Below are positions 12,395 through 23,700 of a stretch of 63,728 nt of DNA, one piece after another. Position 1 is the stretch's first letter; every line of letters begins with the position of its first letter. The DNA comes from Saccoglossus kowalevskii (taxonomy: Eukaryota; Hemichordata; Enteropneusta; Harrimaniidae). The translations under genes and the position numbers were made by a program. A model generated the notes under the pieces. It searched no databases. It was not told the DNA's origin and saw only the letters and a program-made list of their open reading frames with translations. The stretch is from positions 489,973 through 553,700 of the forward strand of contig NW_003137822.1 in assembly GCF_000003605.2 (NCBI RefSeq), in the 5' to 3' direction.

Positions 12395-13000
12395 GTATGC
12401 ATGTAAATTATTTTTTGACTGTATACAAAGCATGCAATAGGAGTCTTTACAGTTACCCTGCCTGTGTATGTTTGTATGTATATATATATGTATATATATA
12501 TATACACATACACATACACCGGTATACATCACCATAATCTCAAGAACCAATCAACCTATGTCGATGAACCTTGGTACATGGGAAGATCTATTAATTAGTA
12601 AGTTTTGGCATTTCCACTAAAATCTTAAATGCAAAAAACCTTTGGGTTGCAATCTGTGCATATTACCGTAATAACTAATTTGCATAATAAGGAGTCTATT
12701 TTCAGCTTTTCCACAGATTTCAATGAAACATAGGTGCATGGGGAGAATGCACACATCTGATTAGTTTGGCGTTGAAATCTGCATTATCAAATAAACAAAT
12801 TCTCAGCTTATTCACCAATATCTCTAAAACCAATCATCACAAAATTATTTTAACATATCAATCATTTCTGAAGCATACCTGGAATGATTTCATTCAAACT
12901 CATGTAGGTTATTGACACCTTTGAATTTGTTTCACTATCTCATTCAAAATGGTCAACTGGTGGCCATTCAGTCTTCTGCAATTGTTTCACCAGTTTCTTG
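12395..13000 (+). repeat. Dispersed repeat with microsatellite
   Basis: Holds a TA/CA microsatellite (about 12477-12520), then a 'tctcaagaaccaatc...cttggtacatgg' segment also seen at 50.55-50.8 kb, and a palindromic AAAATGGTCAACTGGTGGCC module near 12947. No protein reading frame. Confidence 0.6.
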
Positions 13001-13152
13001 GGTACACAGATTTTGTTTAAATTTGCCACAAAGACAAGACATAATAGGTTGTATGTTCAATTCAGTTATTTTTAGATTTTTACCTTGCCCATATCAAAGA
13101 TGAAAGAGAAAGGTATATTGAGGGGGAAATGTCTGTCATTGTTATTACTATG

Positions 13153-13477
13153 NNNNNNNNNNNNNNNNNNNNNNNNNNNNNNNNNNNNNNNNNNNNNNNN
13201 NNNNNNNNNNNNNNNNNNNNNNNNNNNNNNNNNNNNNNNNNNNNNNNNNNNNNNNNNNNNNNNNNNNNNNNNNNNNNNNNNNNNNNNNNNNNNNNNNNNN
13301 NNNNNNNNNNNNNNNNNNNNNNNNNNNNNNNNNNNNNNNNNNNNNNNNNNNNNNNNNNNNNNNNNNNNNNNNNNNNNNNNNNNNNNNNNNNNNNNNNNNN
13401 NNNNNNNNNNNNNNNNNNNNNNNNNNNNNNNNNNNNNNNNNNNNNNNNNNNNNNNNNNNNNNNNNNNNNNNNNNNNN
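13153..13477. other. Assembly gap (325 N)
   Basis: Run of unknown bases in intergenic repeat-rich sequence. Reading frames crossing it are artefacts. Confidence 0.99.
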
Positions 13478-13899
13478 CTTTGTGGTGGCAGCCATGTTTG
13501 TTTTTAATTATTAGAGGATGCTTACGCATGTAATCATTCCATATTTGGACTTCGCATTACCTAATATGGTAGGATGAAAAAACCCCTGTAAAATATCGCA
13601 AAATTAAGGAACCTATGGCGTTACGGTGACAGATGTACAATAATAGTTAATGTGTGCACAATAACTTTACTAATTTTATTCCAAATTTTATCCAAACTTG
13701 GTCACCTAATTCATCAGTATAAAATCTTCCCTTAGTGCGAACGACAGATTTCCAGTGTGAAAATATCATGTAAAAATTTAGAAAGAAGTAGGCAAAATAT
13801 GATAAAAAAAATTTGACTTGACTGATAACTGGTGATACACATTCAAAGGTCACTTGTCCCAGTCAGAATATGCATAATAGTGTACGTGTTCAATGAAGT

Positions 13900-13961
13900 A
13901 AATCATTTATCTTGTAATCAATATCATTGTACTATGATATTGATTACAAGATAAATGATTT
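13900..13961. repeat. Perfect 28-bp inverted repeat with 6-nt loop
   Basis: Left arm 13900-13927 and right arm 13934-13961 are exact reverse complements around the loop tgtact. The RNA of either strand would form an uninterrupted 28-bp stem. No TIR-element ends or coding sequence surround it. Confidence 0.95.
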
Positions 13962-14239
13962 TCTGCTCCCAATATGTGATATGAATTGTACCCTCTCACA
14001 GACTATAAATAATTATTCCCTTGTAAAGAGATATTTTGGTGCTATGAATGAATAAAACAATGCATACATCAATCAAGGACTTTTAGTACACTGCTTTCCC
14101 ACTATTTCAATTTTAAATCTTGTTTATATTCAAAATTAATCAGAACAATGCATATTCATATTGAAACAAACTATGATTAAGGAAAAATTATATAACTATG
14201 TTGATCAAATTTAACCGACTAATAGAAATTTTTAGTTCC

Positions 14240-14860
14240 TGTTCAGACTTGTGGATTGACCTCTGTGCATGCAATGCCTGGACCGATTACATTCAAACTT
14301 CACAAATGCATCATGCATAATAATATACATATATGCACATCAATCTGTTTCACAATCAATTCAGAATGGCAGCCATTTTTGTGCTGAAATATCAAAATCA
14401 AGCATTTCTGGTATTCCAGAATCGGATCCTGATTGTTATTGGATGGATTTTTTTCAAACTTGGTACATACATTCAACATTATGGGACCTTGATGCACGTC
14501 ATTTTGTTTTTCAGATCAGATTCAAAATGACCAACCGAATGAATGCGGTTCTAGTGCCATATCTCTGACATGCTTTGATTATGTTCAAATTTTATATATT
14601 CATTATACATCATGTTATAGATATACTGATGTATTCAAAATGGCCGACTGGTGGCCATTTTGTTTTAATTAATGCTGTTCCAGAGCAATATCTCTCAATA
14701 TGGACAAGTATTCGCTTGACGATCAGATCAATCATTTTAATGTTAACAAATCATCATAATCATGCATCCGCTTCTGGATCCATATCTCTGACATGTTTAT
14801 GTTCCATCTATATTACTATAAACAAAACTATGTACCTCAACTAACAGAGACTGCCCATGC
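14240..14860 (+). repeat. Cluster of palindromic-core dispersed repeats
   Basis: Several decayed copies of a roughly 120-165 bp module: 'atatctctgacatgctttga', 'cattcaaacttcacac', then an AAAATGGCC...GGCCATTTTG core (clear at 14637-14664). Confidence 0.65.
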
Positions 14861-14875
14861 ATGGCTTGTTTGTTT

Positions 14876-15000
14876 CAGGTCAAATCGTGCAGTAAAACAC
14901 AACAGAAATTGATTTATATCAAGAATTTGCATATGATCAACTCATTCAACAGTGAAGATGATGAATATCTTGATTTTCCCCACAAACCATTATAATTTTA
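14876..15000 (+). mobile_element. Decayed copy of the exon-1-bearing transposon
   Basis: Begins caggtcaaatcgtgcag and runs through a gatgatgaatatcttgattt segment. It aligns with 30670-30815 (reverse) and 35690-35850 (forward). No intact start codon and frame broken, so a fossil fragment. Confidence 0.5.
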
Positions 15001-17165
15001 CGCCGTAAATATGTAAAATAATATTATGTAAATATGTTTATTCTCCTTAAATGATAAAATAAGAATATTTTGTTCCAAAACACAGATTTGACAACTTGCA
15101 GGTTTATCCTGCTTGCACTCTACATGGAGACATAAATGCTTTGCACCCTTTCCTGTGCCCAGTCCGAGGTAATCATAGAGCAATACATCCACATGACCAT
15201 ATTATCGTCAACCATAGACTAAATATACAAGCTGAGAAGAATGCACAGATATATGACTGTAGTTTCGTTATTTTATTCTCAGTATTTTCAGAACAATCTA
15301 AGGAAAGAAAAAGTAGTAACAAATACAGATACACTTAAAACAAAATTGTAATTGCTAAATAAGACAAGTCATTGATATAACACAGTCTTTGTTGAGCAAT
15401 AGTAAACAGTTGCATGTGTGTGTCATGATGTAGTAAGGTATGCATTGAGAAGTTTGATCATGATCGGTATAAAGGCATGTCAGAAATGACTGTGGAACAG
15501 CATCTGCTTTAAACAAAATGGTCACCAGTTGGCCATTTTGAATTAAATCAACTGCTTAAAAACAAAAACAATATGCACCATGGTACTTCAATGTATGTCT
15601 ATTTGCCACCATATCAGGTTCTGAAATGACAGAAATGATGATTAGTTTTTAGTGAACGAACACAGTTTGGCTATCTTGAATTGGATCATGGAACAAATTT
15701 ATGAACATAGAGATTCGGTTTTTGATTTTAATGAATCCATAGGACTAAAATGGATGCCATTCCGCCATCTTGAATCAAATCACGAAATGAAAACAAGTGT
15801 GTATGTGTTAAATGTCCGAGCTGGGAATAATGTTCCATGCCTCATAAATTGTTTTCATTTGTAATAATGAAAAAACAATAGGAGTAATTTCCAAAACAAA
15901 TTGCTTTACATCCCTTTATATCATGCAGCTTCTTTGCTCTTATGTAAAATCTCTCCTGGGTGGAATATATCACAAATATAAAATATCTTTCTGGAATGCA
16001 CAACAGTCAAAGTGACAGTCAAACTAAAATGTAAAAGTATAAAATCATATCAAGATAGGGGTATAGCAGGCACTTGTACAATTGTTGCTAAATATTTGAT
16101 GCTATTGTATATACCAACAAAATTCATATGTACAAAATTATAAGTAATGAAGGAAAAACAGATTGCAAGTTACTACTATAACCCCGCCCCCCAAAAAAGA
16201 ATGTGATTGAGAACGAGAATTCACTATAAAAGATGACACAGTAGAGTTTGTTGGTAGATTTGTTTCTTTACATATGACGAGTAGTGTTCTGAAGGCTAAT
16301 TTTTTTTCCAGTTTAAATACTAAATGTGTATACTAACTTGTATTTTGACATATCTTTTTATGTCATAGTGCATATATACGAGTAATGGGGATGTTAGTTA
16401 TGACAAACTCCAAGAAACTAATAAAAGATATATTCATCGTAGTCAAATCTGATAAATACTCTGTGAAATTGTTCAATGCAGACAAACAAAAATATGCAAT
16501 TTTTAAATTTCAACTGCCTACTCATTGTATACAGCTTTAACATGATTAGAGAAAGACAAAGTCATATTTGGAGAAGTTGAATGAAAAATATATAATAGCC
16601 ATCACCTTCACGTATGTACACATAACATTATAGGAATTTTAGAGCAAATGTACAGCTGATTGTCAGAAAATATCAACATCTGATGCTAGTACTAATAAGT
16701 TATCAAGTTGCTATTAAAATGCATAAATAAAAGAGTCCTAGTTTTTTATATTAGGTAGCTGTATATGTCTTTAAAAAACGTAATCTGAAGTCACATTGAC
16801 TATGGTATTTAGATAAATTCGAATCCTTAATAATTTAGATATGAAATATGCAAGATTCAATCATTGTTATTCAGATAAACAAACTGAATTTGTGATATGG
16901 AATGGATAAGAGGATTATACAAAAAAAAAACATTTTGCGACAGACGTTAAGAAATAGTTGATTGGTACACTTGTTTTGTGCATTTCAATTTTTAAAATTA
17001 TGACAATTAAGTTTAAGTACAGTTTATGTTTTACTAACATTGATGAATCTTTCCCTGACAAAACTTCTTTGATCTCCACTTTGCACAGTGCAAGACCAAT
17101 AAAGACCCACAGGCAGCAATTATGGCAGTAAACTATTCCACTCTACACAATAGATATTCTTTTAA
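15001..17165. other. Intergenic / 3' flank of zinc-finger gene
   Basis: Tail-to-tail interval between PPP4R4 and the zinc-finger gene. One palindromic module at about 15517-15546. Otherwise AT-rich sequence without a recognisable gene. The last part near 17166 is presumably 3' UTR of the minus-strand gene. Confidence 0.4.
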
Positions 17166-17728
17166 TTAAGTGCACACACTCTCTGCTATCTCTTCATTGT
17201 GCTCTTCTATTTTCTGCAAATGACTTCCCATTGTTTCAATCACATGGCCTTCATCTCTTTCTCCTTGCTCATTATCCTCACCAACAACTTCAAGCTCCAC
17301 AAACTCATCTCCCTGTTCTTTCTCTTCATCATCATTATCTTCTTCCTCCTCTTCTTCATCATAAACAACTACTTCACTTTTGATACTGGTAACAATAGGA
17401 AGAGCAGGAACTGTTACAGGCATTGCTACAGGTACACCTTCCATCGTTGTGATTCCTTTGGCTGTCAGTACTTTCCCATGCTTGGATCTCAGGTGACGTT
17501 TGTAAGTATTTCTGGTTTTGAATCTTCTTGGGCAATCACAACAAGCAAAAGGTGCCTCTCCAGTATGACGTCTCAAATGTTCTTTAAAATGACTGGGATG
17601 TCGGAACTTACGACTGCAGAATTCACATGTGAATCGACTTTGGCTGTTATGTATCATCATGTGATAGTTGAGACTGTGTAGGCGTGTAAACGAAGCCTTG
17701 CAAATTTGACACTGGAACGGCTTGATGC
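17166..17728 (-). CDS. Zinc-finger gene last exon: fingers 2-4 and acidic tail
   Basis: Acceptor AG just above 17728; phase 1. Encodes FQCQICKASFTRLHSLNYH, FTCEFCSRKFRHPSHFKEH and FACCDCPRRFKTRNTYKRH fingers joined by HAGIKPF and HTGEAPF linkers, then a Glu/Asp run and TAA at 17166-17168. The highest-confidence exon of this gene. Confidence 0.92.
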
Positions 17729-20700
17729 CTGCATTGAAAGATTGGAAAATTACAATTTAGAAACATAGTAAAAATTCACAAAACAATAACTTGTTTCTCA
17801 GGAACCTATCTACCTTTCATTGATATTTTGATTCTACTGATAAGGTTTCAGTTCAAAAAGTGATAGCCAAACTTGTTTCTGCAGGAAACATATGTATTTT
17901 GATGACTCACTAATTTTGAAGGACATATCTGATTCTGTGGAAGAACACCAAAGCACTGATGGGGTATCTAGGCAATGGCTTTCATGGCCTCTGATTTTGA
18001 AGTGTATGGAATTTAGTTTTTCTCCACTTCATTATGTTTCAAAATGGCAGTTGCATTAAAGTCTGATGAATGTTTTTTTTTATATCTGTAGAACAAAAAA
18101 ATTACTAGTTTTTGTAAATTAGATAACTAATATACACTGCTTTCAATGAAGAACTAACCAGGTCAGTTCTATGTTCCTCATAGAATAATACAACTTGAAT
18201 TGTATAAAAGTTCCTAAAAAATAATAGTTAGTCAATAGCAACGCATCAAAGAGTACATTTAAGCAAAATAAAATACTAGCCAGATTTGAAAAAGTTGGGA
18301 AACAAGTGCACTTGTTACTTTTTGGATTTATACATATCAGTGATTTACTACACTGATCTAATTGACAAATTGCTAACATCTAGTTCTCATTATCAGCAGT
18401 ATAAATGTCTTCATTCAGCCCGCTTATTTCTAATTCTAAAAATGTTTTATTTCAGTCAAATTTTACCCCATATCTTGAAAATTTGAAATTGAAAAAGTCT
18501 TTAGTTGACATAGTGATTGATAAGATTACCAATTTTGAAAATGATCAGATAAAAATTGAGTTCTTGTAACCACAAGAAGTAGTGAAATTTAATAAATATT
18601 TTGAAAACTATACATGGAACATGTACGATAATCAAACATGGCTGAGATCCCAAACTGGTTAATATAATATCAAAATTTGAAATTTGGATAAAAACTGTTT
18701 CATACCACAAAAAAAAGTTTTATGACTGAGTCAACAATGACAACAACAACGCCAGACGTTTTCCCCTCACATACCTTGCCTTTTCATCTATGCTGGATAA
18801 GATAAAAACAATTTTTGCCTGGCATCTGGTCAGTATATGTGCAATTAAAAATACTGATACAGTGTATAAGGTATTTATTTTATCTATAAACAGTAGAGTC
18901 CCTTCTAACTGTGCCGGAATGGGCTGTCTGATCAACTTGGATTTCGTAATTCAATATCATTTCAAAAATCCAGTAAGTGTCAGTAGTATTGGGCAGCATT
19001 CAAACTGACTTGTGACTTGGCTAATAGCTTGAATTTTGACTACCTATTACAATTGGTTTTTCAGACTTGTTGGCACTGACTGGAGGTCATGCCCATTCCA
19101 CATGAATTCATATTGCAGCAGGAACAAACTTTCACATTGCAGAATTTAAACTAATAATTTACTTAATTCCCAAGCTGTCAGCCAATTGCAAGCTAAATAA
19201 CCAACTTCAGATATATTCTAGATAAGCATTTTAAACAATTCTTCAAAATGCACATTGTTAATAGTGGCACAGGAATTATTTCGCGAAATACTATTTTTTA
19301 AGTTTGCTGAAATTGTAAATACCGGTAGACATCATTTCTCTTGCTGCTGAAAATTTAGGGGTGATGGTGTGAAGACAAACTCATTCAAACTTACCTGCGT
19401 GACTTCTGTAATGTGCTGTGAGAGTGGCCCCAGCAGTATATAATTTACCACAAATTTCACACTCAAATTGACCTTTACCATTGCCATCATCTAGCCTAGC
19501 TCTTCTTTTTCTCATACTCTTCAATATTTCCAAAGCTTTCAACTGAATAAAAAAAATTCAATAATTTATCATCAGATATGCATGATCGTGAAGTTGTGAT
19601 TGCCTATATGCCATCACACTGTGACATCATTTGTTTACATTTTTGCCAGCATGCAAATGTTTTGATAACAAACGTAGCTCACTGATCAACACTAGCTTGC
19701 AATCTTGTGTAACAACATTGCCTGTGAGTTGTTTTATTATACATGTATATTTAATAAAGACAGCAACAAACAAAGCCGCTATATAATCTTCAGGTGTGAA
19801 CAAATGGTTCTTGCTAACAAGTCACTGCACACACTGAAGCGTGCAAAATGTAAAGTATGACAAGCTGTAAGAAGGACTTTGGTACCATCACCTGTATAAT
19901 ACACTGGCATAGACTCAAACAAAAACACTAATTATTCTTGGAGTAGTTTTAGTACAAAATGTTACTTTTTCTGTTGAATTTTAAAACTATTAATAAAATA
20001 TTTTCATTAGCGACCATTTTGTTTGAATGAGCACTGTTTCAGAGCCATATCTCTGATCATGTTTATATATACTTTATATATACATCTTGTCATACATACA
20101 TGTATGCACGTAAATTTGTTTGATTCATCAAAATCAAGCATTTTTGCCATTCCATATTTGATTCAAAATGGTTGATCACAAATATAGTTCCAGTGTCATA
20201 TCTCTGACATGCTTTGACAAATCACATTCAAAATTCACACATGCATCATATCACACATAAGCACATGCATTTGTTTCATGATCCAATTCAAGCTAGCCGA
20301 ATGATGGCTTTTTTTGTGCTTAGAATTCGCTCAAATCAAGCATTTAAGGCATATTGACACTGAATCTTGTTTGTGTATGGACATATTTCATTCAAACTTG
20401 TTCATTAACATAATGGGTCTTTGGTGCATGTCATTTGTTTTCCTCAGATTGGATTCAAAGTGACCAATTGGTCACCATTTTGTTTTAACAAATGCTGCTC
20501 CAGGATCATATCCCTGACATGCTTTGATTGATCACCTTCAAACTTCACACATACTTCATATCATACATAAGCACGTGCATTTGCTTCATGATTAAACTCA
20601 AGATGGTTGAATTGCAGCTAGTTTAGTTCTAAACATTCAGCAAAATCAAAAACATTTCTGCAGTTATGGAACTAAAACTTTTTCGTGCATTGACAATACT

Positions 20701-23700
20701 GGTATGTACATTGAACATACTGAGACATTGATACTTAACATTCTTTTTTTTCAGGTTAGCTTCCAAGTCTCTGACTGGTGGCCATTTTTGTTTCAATGAA
20801 TGCTGTTCCAGGGTCATACCTCTGACATGCCTTGACAGACATTCATTCAATATAAATATGTCAGTCATAATAGACAGTAAAGACATAAATTGTTGTATCA
20901 GCGATCATACAACCGTAAGAACATAACACTACTAAATAAATCATACTAACCATGCCAACCAAAGCCATTGTTTTCTTTTGTAATTGCATGAAATTATTTT
21001 TCTTTAAACAACCCTTTTTTTTAAGATGTCCACTGTTTAGCTCATAAGAGATCACTTTGAAAAATTATCGATGGGGACTGTGTCATTTTGTGAATCTCGA
21101 AATGAAACTTAACCACCTGTTGTCAAGTTGTGTGATCAATTAACCTTTTTTTCATCCAACATTCTCAATATATACAAGCACAACATACTTGGCAATACAG
21201 TTGGAAAATTTCCAATGAAATATATTTACTATAAGCAGACTTACCCTAACTTGTTTACTTTGTGCATCTTCATCTGATTTTTCAACCTCTGTTTTAGCAT
21301 TTCTCATCACTTCAGACATTTTAATTCTGGTGGGTTTAGCCCTTGACAAGCTATTCATCTGCATCTGTTGTTGTTGCTGCTGTTGTTCTGGATTCAGTTT
21401 AGCGTTACCATCAGCTGCAAGACCACCTTCATAGTAATTTGGAGGGCTATCCATTTCAATGTACTGACTTGATGTTTCAGGTCTGACTGGTTTTCCTTCA
21501 GCATCAGTGTTCATAAGTTCCGGTACTTGTGGTTTCTTTTGTACTATTGTATAATTGTGATCATCATGGTATGCAGCTGAGGCAATTTCATCGCTGTAAC
21601 CTGCTTCCTCGGTTACTATCTGGGCAAATTCAGACAAGGTCAATCTACTTTCAATGCCAGATGTTGACTTTTTAGAAGGACTACTCTGACTTGACCTCCT
21701 GCTTCTTCTGAGAATGTTTGGAACATATCTCTGTCTTTGTAGTGAACCTGCAACTGTGTCCTTCTTGATATTAGGCACTTTATCTGCTAAAAGAATACCT
21801 TTAGCAAGGGGATTGCTATTGTCAGAACTATCTGCCATGGTAGTCAGGTTAATGAACTGTCCCTTTGGCAATAAAACAACTTCATTTAATCCTTCTGACG
21901 ATTTTATCACAGTAAAACTAGATCTTTGCATATCAGCTGACTTTGGTAGTTCTATAGTTACTGGTTTTTGTAACACAGGTACCAAATATGTAGAAGCATC
22001 TGGATTTGGCTCAAAAGTTCTGTCTTCATAATCTTCACTGCTTGAAGTATTTGAGTCTGGTTGGATGGGTGGGTCAGGGTTTTGTCCTAGATTAGTAACA
22101 ACAAATAAGTGTATGTAATAATATAATCTAGATATTTCTGTTTATCAGTGCATAGCTATAACATGCAAATGACATTAACATTTTGACACTGTACTCTGCT
22201 GAGATTAGAATCAATTTATTGCTATTAGTAGATTTAGTAGTAGAATTATATTTGACAATCCAAATATCACATCCCTAGTAGAAGAATACATAAAAAAAAT
22301 TGCATTTACTGTATGTATCACTAAATTATGACCATGGTTTTGTCCATAGACACTCCTCTGTCACATAAGCATATGCAACACTATGGTATGTGCAAACTGT
22401 GGGATCTATCAGCAAAAGTTGCGTGTTTGGTTTGAAATACATTTAGACAGATGAATATATTCTTATCTATTCTGAGTGCAAATGGTATGGGATTTTTTCA
22501 ATGAACAAAGTTACCTTTTTTTTATTTGAGGTGGCACATATGTAAAATTAAGTGTGTGGAAATCAGACTGTTTCTAACAAACAGTACCATACCTTTCAGT
22601 GTACTCTCTCCTTCTCTAACCATGCCTGAGCCATCCTCAATACTTGTAAATTCCAATTTATTTGCGTTGGCAGGTTCTAGAAAAGCCAAGCATATTATTA
22701 ATTTGAACAAGTTAAGAGAAAACAGAAAAAATGTTTATTCCATTTCCATTTGTCGAAATACTATAATTACCGGTATAACAACATGTGCAATAATTAGAAC
22801 CTAAGTGATTGAAGGAATCTTAAAATTAATAAGAGTTATTTCTAAAAATAAATTAACAAGCTTATGTAACTTAAAAAAATGACAACAAATCACCACTTTT
22901 GGACTTTAGATGCAAATTAAGGTAGAGATGCAGTTTATTTGTGAATTTCAATCAAAAAAAGTTTTTTTCGTTTTTTATATAGATTTTTATCTAAAGAACA
23001 TTCTGTGAAAATTTGACCAATGAATTCTTATTGGAACACCGTTAAAATTGCTGTTTATTTTCTGGTTAAAAATAAAAAACACTCACACGTGGCAATGTTT
23101 ATGTCCAATTGCCTAATTTGCATGAGTAACCAAATAACAGGACCTTTGATTGACAATATGCAAATCGAGATTGTACGGGTCATAGTTCATTCAATTACGT
23201 GCATGTGCAATTAATCTCAAATCAGTTCTCGCTCGCTAGCAAACCAAACATTATATTTCCTCAGCGTTTTTTCCTAATTTTCATCATTACATTATGCATG
23301 GTGTGAAAAGAAAGAGAGGTAGAAAGAAGATTCAGATGATTTCTATGTCGGAAGAGGCAAAAGCTACACTGAAGGCATCAGCCCACCGAACAAAAAACAA
23401 AATCGATGTGAGCGTCCAAACATGACTTTCCTTGAATCCGAGTTTCTGATTGACTGAGAGATTTTATTTTTAAATAATTGTTCTCAAAAAATAAACTGAG
23501 CACGTGAAGAATAATTTAACATTGTTTACAGTGATAACTGCTCATTGTCGAAACGAAGCTTACCCATTCACGCTAGTCACAATAAACATCATACTCTTGA
23601 ATAGGCGTCAATGACTACGGTAAAACTTAGAAAATGACGTCAAAATACACTTTAAAAGTCCCATTTTTTTTTTTAAATCCCATCCAGAATTTACGGCAGA

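Noticed and set aside
13900-13961. Rho-independent terminator or bacterial insertion end
   Set aside because: Eukaryotic context and no T-tract; kept as an unexplained hairpin.
17199-17681. Plus-strand frame of 160 codons rich in Phe/Leu/Ile
   Set aside because: Antisense shadow of the acidic tail and fingers in the last zinc-finger exon.
21714-22031. Plus-strand frame of 105 codons
   Set aside because: Antisense shadow of zinc-finger exon 5, whose minus-strand frame is supported by splice phases.
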